Shown here: piece by piece, positions 16,918 through 25,988 of the stretch | Layout of the letters: each line of letters begins with the position of its first letter | How positions within the stretch are numbered: position 1 is the first letter of the stretch | From: Halobellus ruber | Lineage (GTDB): Archaea > Halobacteriota > Halobacteria > Halobacteriales > Haloferacaceae | NCBI RefSeq assembly: GCF_014212355.1 | Contig: NZ_JACKXD010000005.1 | Coordinates: 1 to 64,000, forward strand | Direction of reading: 5' to 3' | DNA length: 64,000 bases | Notes under the pieces: model-generated | Seen by the model: the letters and a program-made list of their open reading frames with translations, nothing else | The model's database searches: none | Told to the model about the DNA's origin: nothing | Position numbers and translations under genes: made by a program

Positions 16918-19257
16918 TCACGCGACTGCGACGGTCCGCGACGCCCGGATCGGATGCAGCGGCTCGTCGGGAAACGTCACCTCGACCGTGAACTCGAGTT
17001 CGTCGGCGTCGGCACCGAAGACGCCGACGGGGACCGTCTCGGCGTCGGCGAGATACGTCTCGGTCGCGGTCATCTCGACGCCGTTGACCGTCACCCGGAT
17101 CCCGACGGTGGCGCCGCCGCCGCCGTTTTCCACCGTCACCTCGCACAGCCGGTTGGCGCCGGCGGCGATCTCGTCGGGGAACGCCCCCCACGACACGTCG
17201 ATCGCCGGGAACGCCCGTGCGTTCTCGGCGATCTGCTCGGCGACGCCCTCCGAGAGTCCCGCACGCCGGAGTTCGGACGCCCCCGCCGCGGCGACGTCCG
17301 CGGGGCTGTGAAGCCCGCCGGTGGCGAGCGTCCGGGCGCGCGCCGGGCCGATCCCGTCGACGGCGGTCAGGCCGACGGCGTCGCGGGGGACGCCGTGTTC
17401 GACGCGGGCCTCGACCCGGCGTGCGAGGTTCGCCGCGCGCGGGCCGGCGAAGGCCGCGAGGAACTCCCGGAGCGCCGAGATGAGCCGGAGGGCGTTCTGC
17501 CGGATGATCCAGGCGTCCGACCGGAGATCCGCGGGCGTGGCGTCGTCCATCCCCGCCCGCAGGATCGCGAGCACCTTCCGCGGGCCGTCCGCCAGGTCGG
17601 TCCCGGTTCCCGAGAGCACCTCGTCGACGGCGTCGGCCTCCGACTGGCGGGCCGACACCGAGTGGAACTCCGCGGCGCCCGCGACGGTCTCTAAGATCCC
17701 GCCGGCGGAGATGGTCTCACGACCGGCGAGGTCGCGGAACCGGGCGGCAGTGTCGAGCCGGAGGTAGTACTTCGAGGCGAGCCGACCCAGCGTCGTCGCC
17801 GAGACCGACAGGTCCTCGCCCATCTCCACGAACCCCCGGTCGACTAAGGATTCGAGGGTGTCGCGGACGCGCTCCCGGAGCGTGTCGAAGGCGTACGCGT
17901 CGGGTTTCGACTGCGCCCGCCGGTAGTAGAAGGTCGTCTCCAGCCACGCCATCACGTCGTCGAGTCCGCGGATGGTCCCCATCGCGATCTCGGCGTTCAG
18001 ATGCGAATCGAGGTCCTCCGCCAGCCGCGACTCGATCTCCTTGCCCTCCCGGAGCAAGCGTCGGTACTTGTCGGCGTCCGACCGGTCGCAGACCACCCAC
18101 CCGTAGCCGACGTCGTCGTAGCCGGGGCGGCCGGCGCGGCCGAGCATCTGGAGGATGTCGAGCGGCGACATATCCACCTCGCCCTCCAGCGGATCGTGGT
18201 ACTTGGTATCGCGGATCACGACACACCGGGCCGGGAGGTTCACCCCCCACGCGAGCGTCGAGGTCGAGAAGAGGAGTTGGATCCGGCCGTCCTTGAACCA
18301 CTCCTCGACCCGGTCGCGGTCGGCCTTCGCGAGCCCGGCGTGGTGGAAGGCCACCCCGTCGGGGACGCCCTTCGCGAGGGCGTCGTTGCCCAACTCGGCG
18401 GCCTCCGTATGGAAGTCGTAGTCGCCGCGGGCGCCCATCGGGATGTCGCGTTTCGCGATCTCGTCTCGGGCCTTCCCGGCGGCCCGGACCGCGTCCTGCC
18501 GCGAGGAGACGAACACCAGCGCCTGGCCGTCGTCGCGGAGGTGCTCCTCGGCCAAGTCGAGAGCGCGGTAGAGCCGCCGGTACTTGTCGGCGAAGGAGTT
18601 GTCGCCGTGGGAGTACGTTTTCACACCGGCGTGGAGTTTCACCGGGCGATACTCCTCGCCGAACTCGAAGGTCGTTTCGGCGGGAGCGTCGAGCCACGCC
18701 GCCACGTCGTCGATGTTGGGCATCGTCGCCGACAGCGCCACGATCCGGGGGGCACACAGCCGGCGGAGCCGCGAAACCGTCACTTCGAGCACGCCGCCGC
18801 GCGTGTCGGAATCCAGTAGATGGACCTCGTCGACGACACAGCAGTCGACGTCGGCGACGAACGCGTACCGCGCGGAGTCGTGTTTCCGGGTGGCGGAGTC
18901 GGCCTTCTCGGGGGTCATCACCAGGATGTCCGCCCGTTCGGCACGGCGGGGGTTCAGGTCACGCTCGCCGGTGACGACGTACACCGAGTAGCCGAGGTCC
19001 TCGAAGCGTTCCCACTCCGATTCCTTCTCGTTGGTGAGCGCCCGCATCGGCGCGACGAAAAGCGCCGTCCCGCCCCGCTGGAGGGTTCGACAGATCGCGA
19101 GTTCCGCGAGGGCGGTCTTGCCGCTTGCGGTCGGGGCGGCGGCGACGACGTTGGCGTCGCTTTCGAGGATCGCCGGCGCGGCCTCCCGTTGCATCCGGTT
19201 GAACTCCTCGAACCCGAACGCGTCGGCGAACTCCGGGAGGACGTCGGCGACCTTCAC
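16918..19257 (-). CDS. Ski2-type DEAD/DEAH helicase with Sec63 domain
   Basis: Superfamily 2 helicase of about 779 residues. Visible motifs: Walker A APTASGKT (41-48), a DEVH box (VDEVHLLDSDTRGGVLE), motif III SATMPN, HHAGLAK, LLFSTSTLAWGVNLPARC and QMLGRAGRPGYDD. A winged-helix and Sec63-like region follows (ISAGGILETVAGAAEFHSVSARQ), then a helix-hairpin-helix (AVDGIGPARARTLATGG) and a C-terminal beta domain. It is related to Hel308 but distinct; a true Hel308 lies at 55672. The start is the GTG before KVADVLPEF; a GTG three codons earlier is possible. Substrate (RNA or DNA) cannot be told from sequence. Confidence 0.9.
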   Translation of the reverse strand: MKVADVLPEFADAFGFEEFNRMQREAAPAILESDANVVAAAPTASGKTALAELAICRTLQRGGTALFVAPMRALTNEKESEWERFEDLGYSVYVVTGERDLNPRRAERADILVMTPEKADSATRKHDSARYAFVADVDCCVVDEVHLLDSDTRGGVLEVTVSRLRRLCAPRIVALSATMPNIDDVAAWLDAPAETTFEFGEEYRPVKLHAGVKTYSHGDNSFADKYRRLYRALDLAEEHLRDDGQALVFVSSRQDAVRAAGKARDEIAKRDIPMGARGDYDFHTEAAELGNDALAKGVPDGVAFHHAGLAKADRDRVEEWFKDGRIQLLFSTSTLAWGVNLPARCVVIRDTKYHDPLEGEVDMSPLDILQMLGRAGRPGYDDVGYGWVVCDRSDADKYRRLLREGKEIESRLAEDLDSHLNAEIAMGTIRGLDDVMAWLETTFYYRRAQSKPDAYAFDTLRERVRDTLESLVDRGFVEMGEDLSVSATTLGRLASKYYLRLDTAARFRDLAGRETISAGGILETVAGAAEFHSVSARQSEADAVDEVLSGTGTDLADGPRKVLAILRAGMDDATPADLRSDAWIIRQNALRLISALREFLAAFAGPRAANLARRVEARVEHGVPRDAVGLTAVDGIGPARARTLATGGLHSPADVAAAGASELRRAGLSEGVAEQIAENARAFPAIDVSWGAFPDEIAAGANRLCEVTVENGGGGATVGIRVTVNGVEMTATETYLADAETVPVGVFGADADELEFTVEVTFPDEPLHPIRASRTVAVA

Positions 19258-19623
19258 GCGGCGCACCTCCGGGGCGCAGGTCGGGACCGGACGCCCGTCT
19301 GTCGCGTCGGGAGAGTCGGAAACGCCGTAGCGGAGTGAAAAGCGCGGAGCGACGGCGCGAGGCGAGTCATACGACCCACCGGGGACTCCGGGGGGAAAGA
19401 CGTTTCTCCATCGCCGCCGGGCCCACCGTCGGCGAAGGTTTATCCGCGAACCCGCGGCCACCCGCCCTGTGACCTGAGAACTGGCCCGGGTCGGGCAGCG
19501 ATTGCTCGGCATCACCGGCGCGGGCGCGGGAAGCGGGTGCCGACTGTTCGCTTCGAGTCGAGACCGCACAGCCGACACGCCGCCAACCCCCAGCCTTTTG
19601 CTCGGGCGCTCGAAGGTGGGGGT
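19258..19623. other. Divergent intergenic region, helicase and lipA
   Basis: 366 bp between divergent starts. On the plus strand aaggtttatcc (about 19435-19445) looks like a TATA box but lies about 180 nt before the lipA ATG, so it would leave a long leader. ccttttgc about 27-30 nt before the ATG fits a leaderless start better. No gene or RNA is recognised. Confidence 0.4.
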
Positions 19624-20556
19624 ATGAGCAGCAGGCGGAAACCCGACTGGCTGAAGATGCGCCCGCCGTCGGGGCGGCAGTTCACCGACATCAAGGAGAC
19701 GCTCCGGGAGCGCGATCTCCACACGGTCTGTGAGGAGGCCAACTGCCCGAACATGGGGGAGTGCTGGAGCGGCCGCGACGGGCCGGGGACGGCGACGTTT
19801 ATGCTGATGGGCGACCGCTGCTCGCGCGGCTGTAACTTCTGCGACGTCGAGACCGGCGGGATGGAACCGCTGGATCCCGACGAGCCCGCAAACGTCGCGG
19901 AGGCGGTCGCGGAGATCGGGCTCGATTACGTGGTCCTTACTTCGGTCGACCGTGACGACCTCCCCGATCAGGGGGCGGAACACTTCGCCGACACGATCCG
20001 CGAGATCAAAGAGCGGGACCCGGGGATCCTCGTCGAAGTGCTGATCCCCGACTTCCAGGGCGACCCCGACCTCGTCCGGAGGATCATCGACGCCGGCCCC
20101 GACGTGATCGCCCACAACGTCGAGACCGTCGAACGGCTCCAGTGGCCGGTCCGGGACCGCCGGGCGGGCTACGACCAGTCGCTGTCGGTGCTCGAACAGG
20201 TGTCCGAGGAGTCCGACATCTACACCAAGACCAGCCTGATGCTCGGGGTCGGCGAGTACGACCACGAGATCTACCGGACCCTCTCGGACCTCCGGGAGGC
20301 CGACGTCGACGTGGTCACGCTGGGCCAGTACCTCCAGCCCTCCCGGTCGCATCTGGACGTCTTCGAGTACGTCCACCCCGACGCCTTCGAGACGTGGCGG
20401 CGCGTCGCCGAGGAGGAACTCGACTTCCTCTACTGCGCGTCGGGGCCGATGGTCCGGTCGTCGTACAAAGCCGGGGAGCTGTTCGTCGACGCCGTGATGC
20501 GCGAGGGCAAGACCGTCGAGGCCGCGCGGCGTGAGGCCCGAGCGGCGGGCGACTAA
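19624..20556 (+). CDS. lipA: Lipoyl synthase
   Basis: Radical SAM enzyme that inserts two sulfurs into octanoyl groups on lipoyl domains. The 310 residues carry both cluster motifs: the auxiliary Cys36-x4-Cys41-x5-Cys47 (CEEANCPNMGEC) and the radical SAM Cys66-x3-Cys70-x2-Cys73 (CSRGCNFC). A C-terminal RSSYKAGE supplies the serine ligand of the auxiliary cluster. DDLPDQGAEHFADTI and GQYLQPSRSHLDV are also typical. The ATG at 19624 was chosen over an in-frame start 29 codons earlier because LipA similarity begins at RKPDWLKMRPP. Confidence 0.97.
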   Translation: MSSRRKPDWLKMRPPSGRQFTDIKETLRERDLHTVCEEANCPNMGECWSGRDGPGTATFMLMGDRCSRGCNFCDVETGGMEPLDPDEPANVAEAVAEIGLDYVVLTSVDRDDLPDQGAEHFADTIREIKERDPGILVEVLIPDFQGDPDLVRRIIDAGPDVIAHNVETVERLQWPVRDRRAGYDQSLSVLEQVSEESDIYTKTSLMLGVGEYDHEIYRTLSDLREADVDVVTLGQYLQPSRSHLDVFEYVHPDAFETWRRVAEEELDFLYCASGPMVRSSYKAGELFVDAVMREGKTVEAARREARAAGD

Positions 20557-20588
20557 CCGGTCGTCGCCGACGGTCCGCACACCCGGAG

Positions 20589-20674
20589 GTATAAACCACC
20601 GCCCGGGAGAACGGGGTCGTATGTCGATTCCACAGGGGACCGAAGCGACGACGGCGGGACGGGAGCACAGATGA
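20589..20674 (+). promoter_or_regulatory. TATA box and 17-codon upstream ORF before mscS
   Basis: A good TATA box (gtataaac, 20589-20596) lies about 27 nt before an ATG at 20621. That ATG opens a 17-codon frame (MSIPQGTEATTAGREHR) whose TGA overlaps the mscS ATG at 20671 as ATGA. The leaderless transcript predicted from the TATA position would start at this short frame, suggesting translational coupling to the channel gene. Confidence 0.45.
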
Positions 20675-21591
20675 CCGCCGGGGGACTTCAGACGGGCGCG
20701 ACGGGGGTTGCCGGCTTTCTCGGCGACCTGCTCGCCGACGTCGGCCTCCCGCCACAACTCGCCGACGCCACTGCCGCGGCCGTCGTCTTTCTCGTGGTGT
20801 TTCTCGTGATCTACGTCGCCAGCAAGCTCGGGGTCCTCCCGCTGAGCGAGCGGCTCCTGCAACGGCGCGAGATCGACGAACACGTCCGGAAGCCGCTGAT
20901 CCTCCTGATCTACGGGGTGACGCTCTTCTTCGGGCTTTCGCTTGCGTTCTCGCTTGCGGGGCTCGGGAACATCCTGGTCGCGCTGTCGACGGTCACCGCG
21001 GCCGCGACGCTGGCGGTCGGGTTCGCGATGCAGGACGTGCTGAAGAACTTCGTCGCCGGCGTGTTCATCTACACCGACGAGCCGTTCCGGACCGGCGACT
21101 GGATCGAGTGGGAGGGCAACTCCGGCTACATCGAGGACATCAGCCTCCGGGTGAGCCGGGTCCGGACCTTCGACAACGAGCACCTCACGGTGCCGAACTC
21201 CCAGCTCACCGACGGGGTGATCAAGAACTACGACAAGAACCGGACGCTGCGCGTGAAGTTCACGTTCCGGATCAGCTTCGAGGACGACATCGACGAGGCC
21301 ACCGACATCATCGTTGAGGAGGCCCGGAAGGTGGAGGGAATCCTCGACGATCCGGAGCCGTCGGTACGGCTGATCGAGATCAACGAGGCGTCGTTCGGCC
21401 TGCAGAGCCGGATCTGGATCGAAGAGCCCGGCCAGTCCGACCTCCTGGGGATCCGCGGGCGGTTCGTCCAGTCGGTCACCGAACGGTTCGAGGCGGAAGG
21501 GATCACCATTCCGTACCCGCACCGAACCGTCGACGGCGCGATCGAGGGCGTCGGCGGGGGCCAGCCCGCCGGGCGCGGAACGGACGGCTGA
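20671..21591 (+). CDS. Small-conductance mechanosensitive channel, MscS family
   Basis: Membrane tension valve that releases solutes on hypo-osmotic shock. 306 residues. Transmembrane segments lie at about 30-50 (AAAVVFLVVFLVIYVAS) and 75-95 (ILLIYGVTLFFGLSLAF). The pore helix at about 100-130 (LVALSTVTAAATLAVGFAMQ, then DVLKNFVAGVFIY) shows the Gly/Ala packing of TM3. The cytoplasmic beta domain follows: GDWIEWEGNSGYIEDISLR and the characteristic VPNSQLTDGVIKNY. The length and layout fit MscS proper. It probably follows the short upstream frame at 20621. Confidence 0.95.
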   Translation: MTAGGLQTGATGVAGFLGDLLADVGLPPQLADATAAAVVFLVVFLVIYVASKLGVLPLSERLLQRREIDEHVRKPLILLIYGVTLFFGLSLAFSLAGLGNILVALSTVTAAATLAVGFAMQDVLKNFVAGVFIYTDEPFRTGDWIEWEGNSGYIEDISLRVSRVRTFDNEHLTVPNSQLTDGVIKNYDKNRTLRVKFTFRISFEDDIDEATDIIVEEARKVEGILDDPEPSVRLIEINEASFGLQSRIWIEEPGQSDLLGIRGRFVQSVTERFEAEGITIPYPHRTVDGAIEGVGGGQPAGRGTDG

Positions 21592-21645
21592 TCGACAGTG
21601 CGGGCCGGGCGCCAGTGTTTTGCGGCTCGGTGTGGAGTCGTGAGT

Positions 21646-22536
21646 ATGGCAGGGATGGACGAGGCGACGGCGGAGTTGATCCAGTCGGTCCGGAGGGACG
21701 ACAGCCGGACGGCGGTGCTGTCGACCCTCGCGGACGGACCACAGAGCGCGTCCGAGCTCCGGAGCGACCACGCTGGCGACGTCGACGCCCTGCTTTCGGC
21801 GTTCGTCGACGACGGCGTTCTCCAAGCCGACGGGGCGACCTACGAACTCACCGAGTTCGGCGAGCGCGTCCACGAGTACGCCACGACCGACTGGAACCCC
21901 TCGAACGAGGGCACCAAACGCGCGGCGACCTTCGAGATCCTCGCCGACTGCGAGTGGCACTGCTCGGCGTGTGAACTCCCGAGTTCCCAGCCCGCGAAGG
22001 ACATCCAGATGCTCCGGAAGGAGGGCTTCGAGTTCGTCCGGAACACCGGCCAGGGGCAGGGCGACTACCGCCACTGTGAGACCTGTGAGGCGACGACGTT
22101 CCACCGGAAGCTGCAGTACCCGTTCCCGACGGGGCAGTCGGTCACCAGACAGGGGATGCCCGACTCGTTCAAGCGTCGGGTTCGGGACCTCTACGATCAC
22201 CGCGACGCGTTCGACGGCTCCTCGCCGAGCACGACGCTGGAAGTCGACCACCGGGTGCCGGAGATCCGCTGGGACTCCTCGGAGGACTTCGACTACGAGT
22301 CGATGACGGACGAGGAGGTCAGGGAGCACTTCCAGATCCTCACGCGGAGTCACAACCTGCTCAAAAGTCGAAAGTGCGAGTCCTGCGTCGAGAACGACGA
22401 GCGGCCGCCGTTCCTCGGAATCGAGTACTACTACGAGGGCGACGCGGCGTACGACGACTCGCTGGGCTGCGTCGGGTGCGGGTGGTACAATCCCCACGAG
22501 TGGCGGGCGTCGCTCCACGCGGAACTCGACGGGTGA
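21646..22536 (+). CDS. HNH-type endonuclease with N-terminal winged helix
   Basis: 296 residues. Residues of about 1-75 look like a winged-helix domain (LIQSVRRDDSRTAVLSTL; ALLSAFVDDGVLQ). The centre holds paired cysteines (CEWHCSAC, CETC) and a conserved-looking KLQYPFPTGQ. Then comes a beta-beta-alpha-metal nuclease core: LEVDHRVPEIRW, FQILTRSHNLLKSRKCESC and a final CVGCGW zinc pair. The DH...N layout is typical of HNH type II restriction enzymes. No methyltransferase is adjacent; the C5 methyltransferase at 25989 is 3.5 kb away on the same strand. Restriction function is inference. The start at 21646 was taken over 21598 because the extra residues are atypical. Confidence 0.7.
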   Translation: MAGMDEATAELIQSVRRDDSRTAVLSTLADGPQSASELRSDHAGDVDALLSAFVDDGVLQADGATYELTEFGERVHEYATTDWNPSNEGTKRAATFEILADCEWHCSACELPSSQPAKDIQMLRKEGFEFVRNTGQGQGDYRHCETCEATTFHRKLQYPFPTGQSVTRQGMPDSFKRRVRDLYDHRDAFDGSSPSTTLEVDHRVPEIRWDSSEDFDYESMTDEEVREHFQILTRSHNLLKSRKCESCVENDERPPFLGIEYYYEGDAAYDDSLGCVGCGWYNPHEWRASLHAELDG

Positions 22537-22566
22537 ATCGACGCCGCGGTCGGGCGGATGGCCCGC

Positions 22567-23958
22567 TTACAGCCGCTCGGCGTCGCCGGCGACATCGTGG
22601 CCGGGGAGCACGCCCTGCGACTCCAGCAGATAGTAGACCGCGACGTGGACGACCACCGCGGCGACGAGCCCGTTCAGCGCCGCGCCCGCGACGCCGGGGA
22701 GTAGCTGCGGCGCCGCGACGCCGGGAACGACCTGGCCCGCGGTCAGCACCGCGACGACGGCGCCGACGGCGTACGCGATAACGCCCGTCCACCGAACGCC
22801 CGCAAAGCGCACGTCGCCCATCTTCGGCACGCGCAGCCGCCAGCATAGCAGGAAGTCGGCGATGATCACGCCGCCGAGCGGCGGCACGTACTGCCCGAGC
22901 GTCGACAGCCACGGGATGAGCAGGCTGTCGGCGCCAACCAAGGCGAGCACGATCCCGATCGTGCCGCCCGCGAGGATGAACGGCCGTTTCCGGTCGAACT
23001 CGAAGGCCTCGCTGCCCGCGACCCCGAAGGCGTAGGCGGCGTTGTCGTTGGTCGTCCAGATGTTGAGGATCAGCGCGATCAGCCCGATCGCGGCGAGGCC
23101 CTGCGCTGCGAGCACCTCATAGAGGTCCCCCGCGGGCGTGACGTCGTACACCGCCCCGCCGACGGCGCCCGACAGGAAGAGGAAGCCGTTCCCGACGAGG
23201 AAGGCGACCAGTCCGGCCCAGAACCCCACGCGGCTGCTGCTCGCGAACCGCGCCCAGTTCGGGGCCTGCGTTCCGCCGCTGATGAACGTCCCGACGACGA
23301 TGGTCACCGCGGCGGCGAAGCCCATCCCGCCGCCACCGCCGCCGAAGAGGCCGCCGAACCCGCCGGCGTCGCCGACCGCGATGACCATCGAGAGCAGTCC
23401 GACGACCACAAGAACCGGGACCGCAACGAGCGAGAGCCGCTCCATCCCCTCGTACCCGAAGTACGCCGTCGCGAGGTGGAGCACGCCCCAGACCAGGATG
23501 AGCGCGGCGGTGAACGTCGGCGTGTCGAGCCCGAAGAACGTCGCCGTCGGGATCGCGACCAGCGGGATGGTGACGCCGAACCACCCGACCTGTGTGCCGC
23601 CGAGCATCAGATCCGCGAACTTCGCGCCGTACCGGCCGAAGCTGTACCGCGCGAGCAGGACCGTCGTCAGCCCGGCCTTCGCGGCGACGCCACACAGCGT
23701 CGCGACGTAGACGCCCAGAATGGCGTACCCGACCGCCATCGCGGTCAGCATCGGCCCGAAACCCATCGCTGCGCCGACCTCCGCGCCGGCCCACAGGGTC
23801 CCCGCAAAGAACACGAACCCCAACAGCACGGCGGAGATGCTCACGAGCCCCTTCCGTTCGTCCCCCGGAACGTGATCCAGCGGGTAGTCGGGATCGGGAA
23901 GGTTCTCGTCGCCGAACACGAACCGTCGCCACGCGGGCGTGTCGTCCTCCGTTGCCAT
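22567..23958 (-). CDS. codB: Cytosine permease, NCS1 family
   Basis: 463-residue membrane transporter with about 12 transmembrane segments, of the nucleobase:cation symporter-1 family. Landmarks: KGLVSISAVLLGFVFFAGTL near the first helix, the ARYSFGRYGAKFADL loop, TFISGGTQAPNWARFA, and NIWTTNDNAAYAF. It faces codA divergently across 121 bp, so it most likely imports cytosine for deamination. The ATG at 23958 is preferred because a TATA box lies at the leaderless spacing upstream; an in-frame ATG 20 codons earlier would overlap that TATA box. Confidence 0.9.
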   Translation of the reverse strand: MATEDDTPAWRRFVFGDENLPDPDYPLDHVPGDERKGLVSISAVLLGFVFFAGTLWAGAEVGAAMGFGPMLTAMAVGYAILGVYVATLCGVAAKAGLTTVLLARYSFGRYGAKFADLMLGGTQVGWFGVTIPLVAIPTATFFGLDTPTFTAALILVWGVLHLATAYFGYEGMERLSLVAVPVLVVVGLLSMVIAVGDAGGFGGLFGGGGGGMGFAAAVTIVVGTFISGGTQAPNWARFASSSRVGFWAGLVAFLVGNGFLFLSGAVGGAVYDVTPAGDLYEVLAAQGLAAIGLIALILNIWTTNDNAAYAFGVAGSEAFEFDRKRPFILAGGTIGIVLALVGADSLLIPWLSTLGQYVPPLGGVIIADFLLCWRLRVPKMGDVRFAGVRWTGVIAYAVGAVVAVLTAGQVVPGVAAPQLLPGVAGAALNGLVAAVVVHVAVYYLLESQGVLPGHDVAGDAERL

Positions 23959-23982
23959 CGGTCCCGGCTTGTCACCGGTGTG

Positions 23983-24055
23983 TATAAAATTGTGGATGGA
24001 GTCGGTGTTTGTAGGCACGGTTCTGGATTCCCCGACGGGGGGCGGAAATAATTAA
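23983..24055. promoter_or_regulatory. Divergent codB/codA promoters
   Basis: Two TATA boxes share this 121-bp gap. On the minus strand ttttata (23983-23990) is 27-30 nt before the codB ATG. On the plus strand aaataattaa (24046-24055) is about 28 nt before the codA ATG. Both spacings predict leaderless mRNAs. The roughly 60 bp between them would be the natural site for a shared regulator, but no clear operator palindrome is seen. Confidence 0.65.
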
Positions 24056-24079
24056 CCGTCCCCTTCGTGACCACCGGGT

Positions 24080-25363
24080 ATGTCCGATTACATCGTGACC
24101 GACGGCCGAACGCTCGCGGGCGAAGCGGTCGACATCGCGATCCGCGGGGGGACGATCGACCGCGTCGCGCCCGCAGGAGAGGTCGATCCCTCGGGGGTGT
24201 CCGCCGACCGCCGGTACGACGCCGCGGGGCGGCTGGTGACGCCACCGCTGATCGAACCCCACGTCCACCTCGACGCCACCGGCACGGCGGGCGACCCCGC
24301 CTGGAACGAGAGCGGGACGCTCGCGGAGGGGATCGAGATCTGGGCGTCGTACAAGGCGGACATCACCGTCGACGACGTCCTCGAACGGGCGACACGGACG
24401 GTGGAGTGGTACGCCGCCCACGGCGTGACCCGGATCCGGACCCACGCCGACGCGACCGAGCCGTCGCTGTCGACTGTGGAGGGGCTTGTCGAACTCAGCG
24501 AGGAGGTATCGGACCTGGTGGATCTCCAGGTCGTCGCGTTCCCGCAGGACGGCATCCTCACGGATCCGACACACGAGGACCTGCTCCGGGAGGCCGTCGG
24601 GATGGGCGTCGACCTGATCGGTGCGATCCCCCACAACGAGCACACCCGCGAGGACGGGGTCGAGAGCGTCGAAGTTGTCTGCGACATCGCGGAACGCCAC
24701 GACCTGCCGCTGGATCTGCACATCGACGAGACCGACGACCCGAACTCCCGGTTCACCGAGGTGCTGGCGAGCGAGGCGCTGAAACGCGGAATCGGCGACC
24801 GCGTGACCGCGAGCCACACCACCGCCATGCACTCGTATAACAACGCCTACGCCGACAAGCTGATCTCGCTGCTTGCCGACAGCGGCGTGTCGGTCGTGAC
24901 CAACCCCCCGGACAACTCGATCCTCCAAGGCGCCTACGACGACTACCCGCGGCGGCGCGGCCACACCCGCATCGACCAACTCCGCGAGGCCGGCGTGACC
25001 GTCGGCCTGGGCCACGACTCCGTGCTCGACCCGTGGTATCACTACGGCGTCGCCGACCCGCTGGACGCCGCGTTCGTCCTCGCTCACTACGCACATATGG
25101 CGGGCCGCGGCGACGTGGCTGCCCTCTGGGAGATGCTGACCGACGCCAACGCGGCCGTCTTCGGTGCAGAACGGTACGGGCTCGACGAAGGGACGGAGGG
25201 GTCGCTCGTCGTCTACGACGCCACCGACGGGTTCAACGCGTTGCGGACGCAGGCCCCGCGAACGCTCGTCCTCCGGGAGGGCGATCCGATCGCGCGGACC
25301 GAGCCGGCGACGACGGAGGTGCTGCGGGCGGCGGGGTCGAAATCGGTCGATTACAAGCGGTGA
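24080..25363 (+). CDS. codA: Cytosine deaminase
   Basis: Amidohydrolase-superfamily enzyme that converts cytosine to uracil. 427 residues. The metal site starts with PHVHLDATG (HVH at 61-63), followed by DLHIDETDD in the middle, ASHTTAMHSY, and GLGHDSVLDPWYHYG with the metal aspartate and tail residues of CodA. TNPPDNSILQGAYDDYPRRRGHTRI is typical of this family rather than of dihydroorotase. Divergent from the permease gene. The uracil product can be used by upp at 34435. Confidence 0.95.
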   Translation: MSDYIVTDGRTLAGEAVDIAIRGGTIDRVAPAGEVDPSGVSADRRYDAAGRLVTPPLIEPHVHLDATGTAGDPAWNESGTLAEGIEIWASYKADITVDDVLERATRTVEWYAAHGVTRIRTHADATEPSLSTVEGLVELSEEVSDLVDLQVVAFPQDGILTDPTHEDLLREAVGMGVDLIGAIPHNEHTREDGVESVEVVCDIAERHDLPLDLHIDETDDPNSRFTEVLASEALKRGIGDRVTASHTTAMHSYNNAYADKLISLLADSGVSVVTNPPDNSILQGAYDDYPRRRGHTRIDQLREAGVTVGLGHDSVLDPWYHYGVADPLDAAFVLAHYAHMAGRGDVAALWEMLTDANAAVFGAERYGLDEGTEGSLVVYDATDGFNALRTQAPRTLVLREGDPIARTEPATTEVLRAAGSKSVDYKR

Positions 25364-25391
25364 CGGAAGGCGGTCGGGCGGGAAGGCGGCG

Positions 25392-25715
25392 CTACTCCAC
25401 GTCGGGCGCGGACTCGTCGGTCCGGCCGGGGAGTTCGATCTCGATTTCGAGTTCGGGGTCGCCGGCGCCGTCGTAATCGAGTTCGAGTTCGACGGGCTCG
25501 CCGAACGCGAACGGCAGCTCCCACTCCTCGTCGACGATGGTAAGCTCGTCGCCGTCGCGGAGCTGCTCGCCGAGGTCAATCAGGAACCGTCCGGCCTCGT
25601 CGGCGTCGAGACGGTACTCCCGCTCGAACTCCCGGCCCGATCGAATGACTGTTCGGTCCGATTCCTGGGTGTCGGCGTCCGGGTCCATATCCGCACTGGG
25701 GGCTTCGTCCGTCAT
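25392..25715 (-). CDS. Amphi-Trp domain-containing protein (second copy)
   Basis: 107 residues. An acidic N-terminal tail is followed by TVIRSGREFEREYRLDADEAG, a helix (RFLIDLGEQLRDGDELTI) and beta strands (EWELPFAFGEPVELELDYDG). It is similar in size and layout to the protein at 9037-9321 but clearly divergent in sequence. It starts 5 bp after the stop of a 55-residue cysteine protein at 25721-25888, so the two form an operon. Function unknown. Confidence 0.8.
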   Translation of the reverse strand: MTDEAPSADMDPDADTQESDRTVIRSGREFEREYRLDADEAGRFLIDLGEQLRDGDELTIVDEEWELPFAFGEPVELELDYDGAGDPELEIEIELPGRTDESAPDVE

Positions 25716-25720
25716 AGCGC

Positions 25721-25888
25721 TTACTGGTGGGGGTCGACGGTCAGGTCGGTGGCGATCCAGCCGTCGCTGTTCCCGGACTCGACGAAGACGGCCCGTCCGG
25801 GGCAGGTCTCACAGACGTGGACGGCGGGCCGCCGCTCCGGCGACGACGTCGCGTTCGGTTCGACTGACGAGTGGGTTCCGGTTGCCAT
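25721..25888 (-). CDS. 55-residue cysteine-pair protein
   Basis: Short gene reading MATGTHSSVEPNATSSPERR and then VHVCETCPGRAVFVESG, ending in GWIATDLTVDPHQ. The CxxC pair and the length suggest half of a zinc knuckle, possibly dimerising. The ATG is preceded on the minus strand by aaaagatggta, and the stop lies 5 bp from the start of the amphi-Trp gene. I recall similar short haloarchaeal proteins but no function. The reading frame, codon third-position GC and operon spacing support it as real. Confidence 0.65.
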   Translation of the reverse strand: MATGTHSSVEPNATSSPERRPAVHVCETCPGRAVFVESGNSDGWIATDLTVDPHQ

Positions 25889-25956
25889 TACCATCTTTTA
25901 GGACGGCCTAAATTGAAAAGGCTACGGGTTCCGGCCGCGGGGCCGGGCCACGAACT

Positions 25957-25965
25957 GTTAAATAC
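25957..25965 (+). promoter_or_regulatory. TATA box for the C5 methyltransferase gene
   Basis: gttaaatac lies 24-32 nt upstream of the ATG at 25989, the leaderless spacing. Confidence 0.6.
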
Positions 25966-25988
25966 GACCGACGAGGATCGGATACCGA

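Noticed and set aside
14471-17311. A 946-codon plus-strand frame over endA, the zinc-ribbon gene and the HAD relic
   Set aside because: Only its last part (from 16478) carries HAD sequence; the rest is antisense to recognised genes.
16918-22518. A single 1866-codon helicase gene on the minus strand
   Set aside because: Helicase similarity starts near 19257; upstream sequence is antisense to lipA, mscS and the HNH gene.
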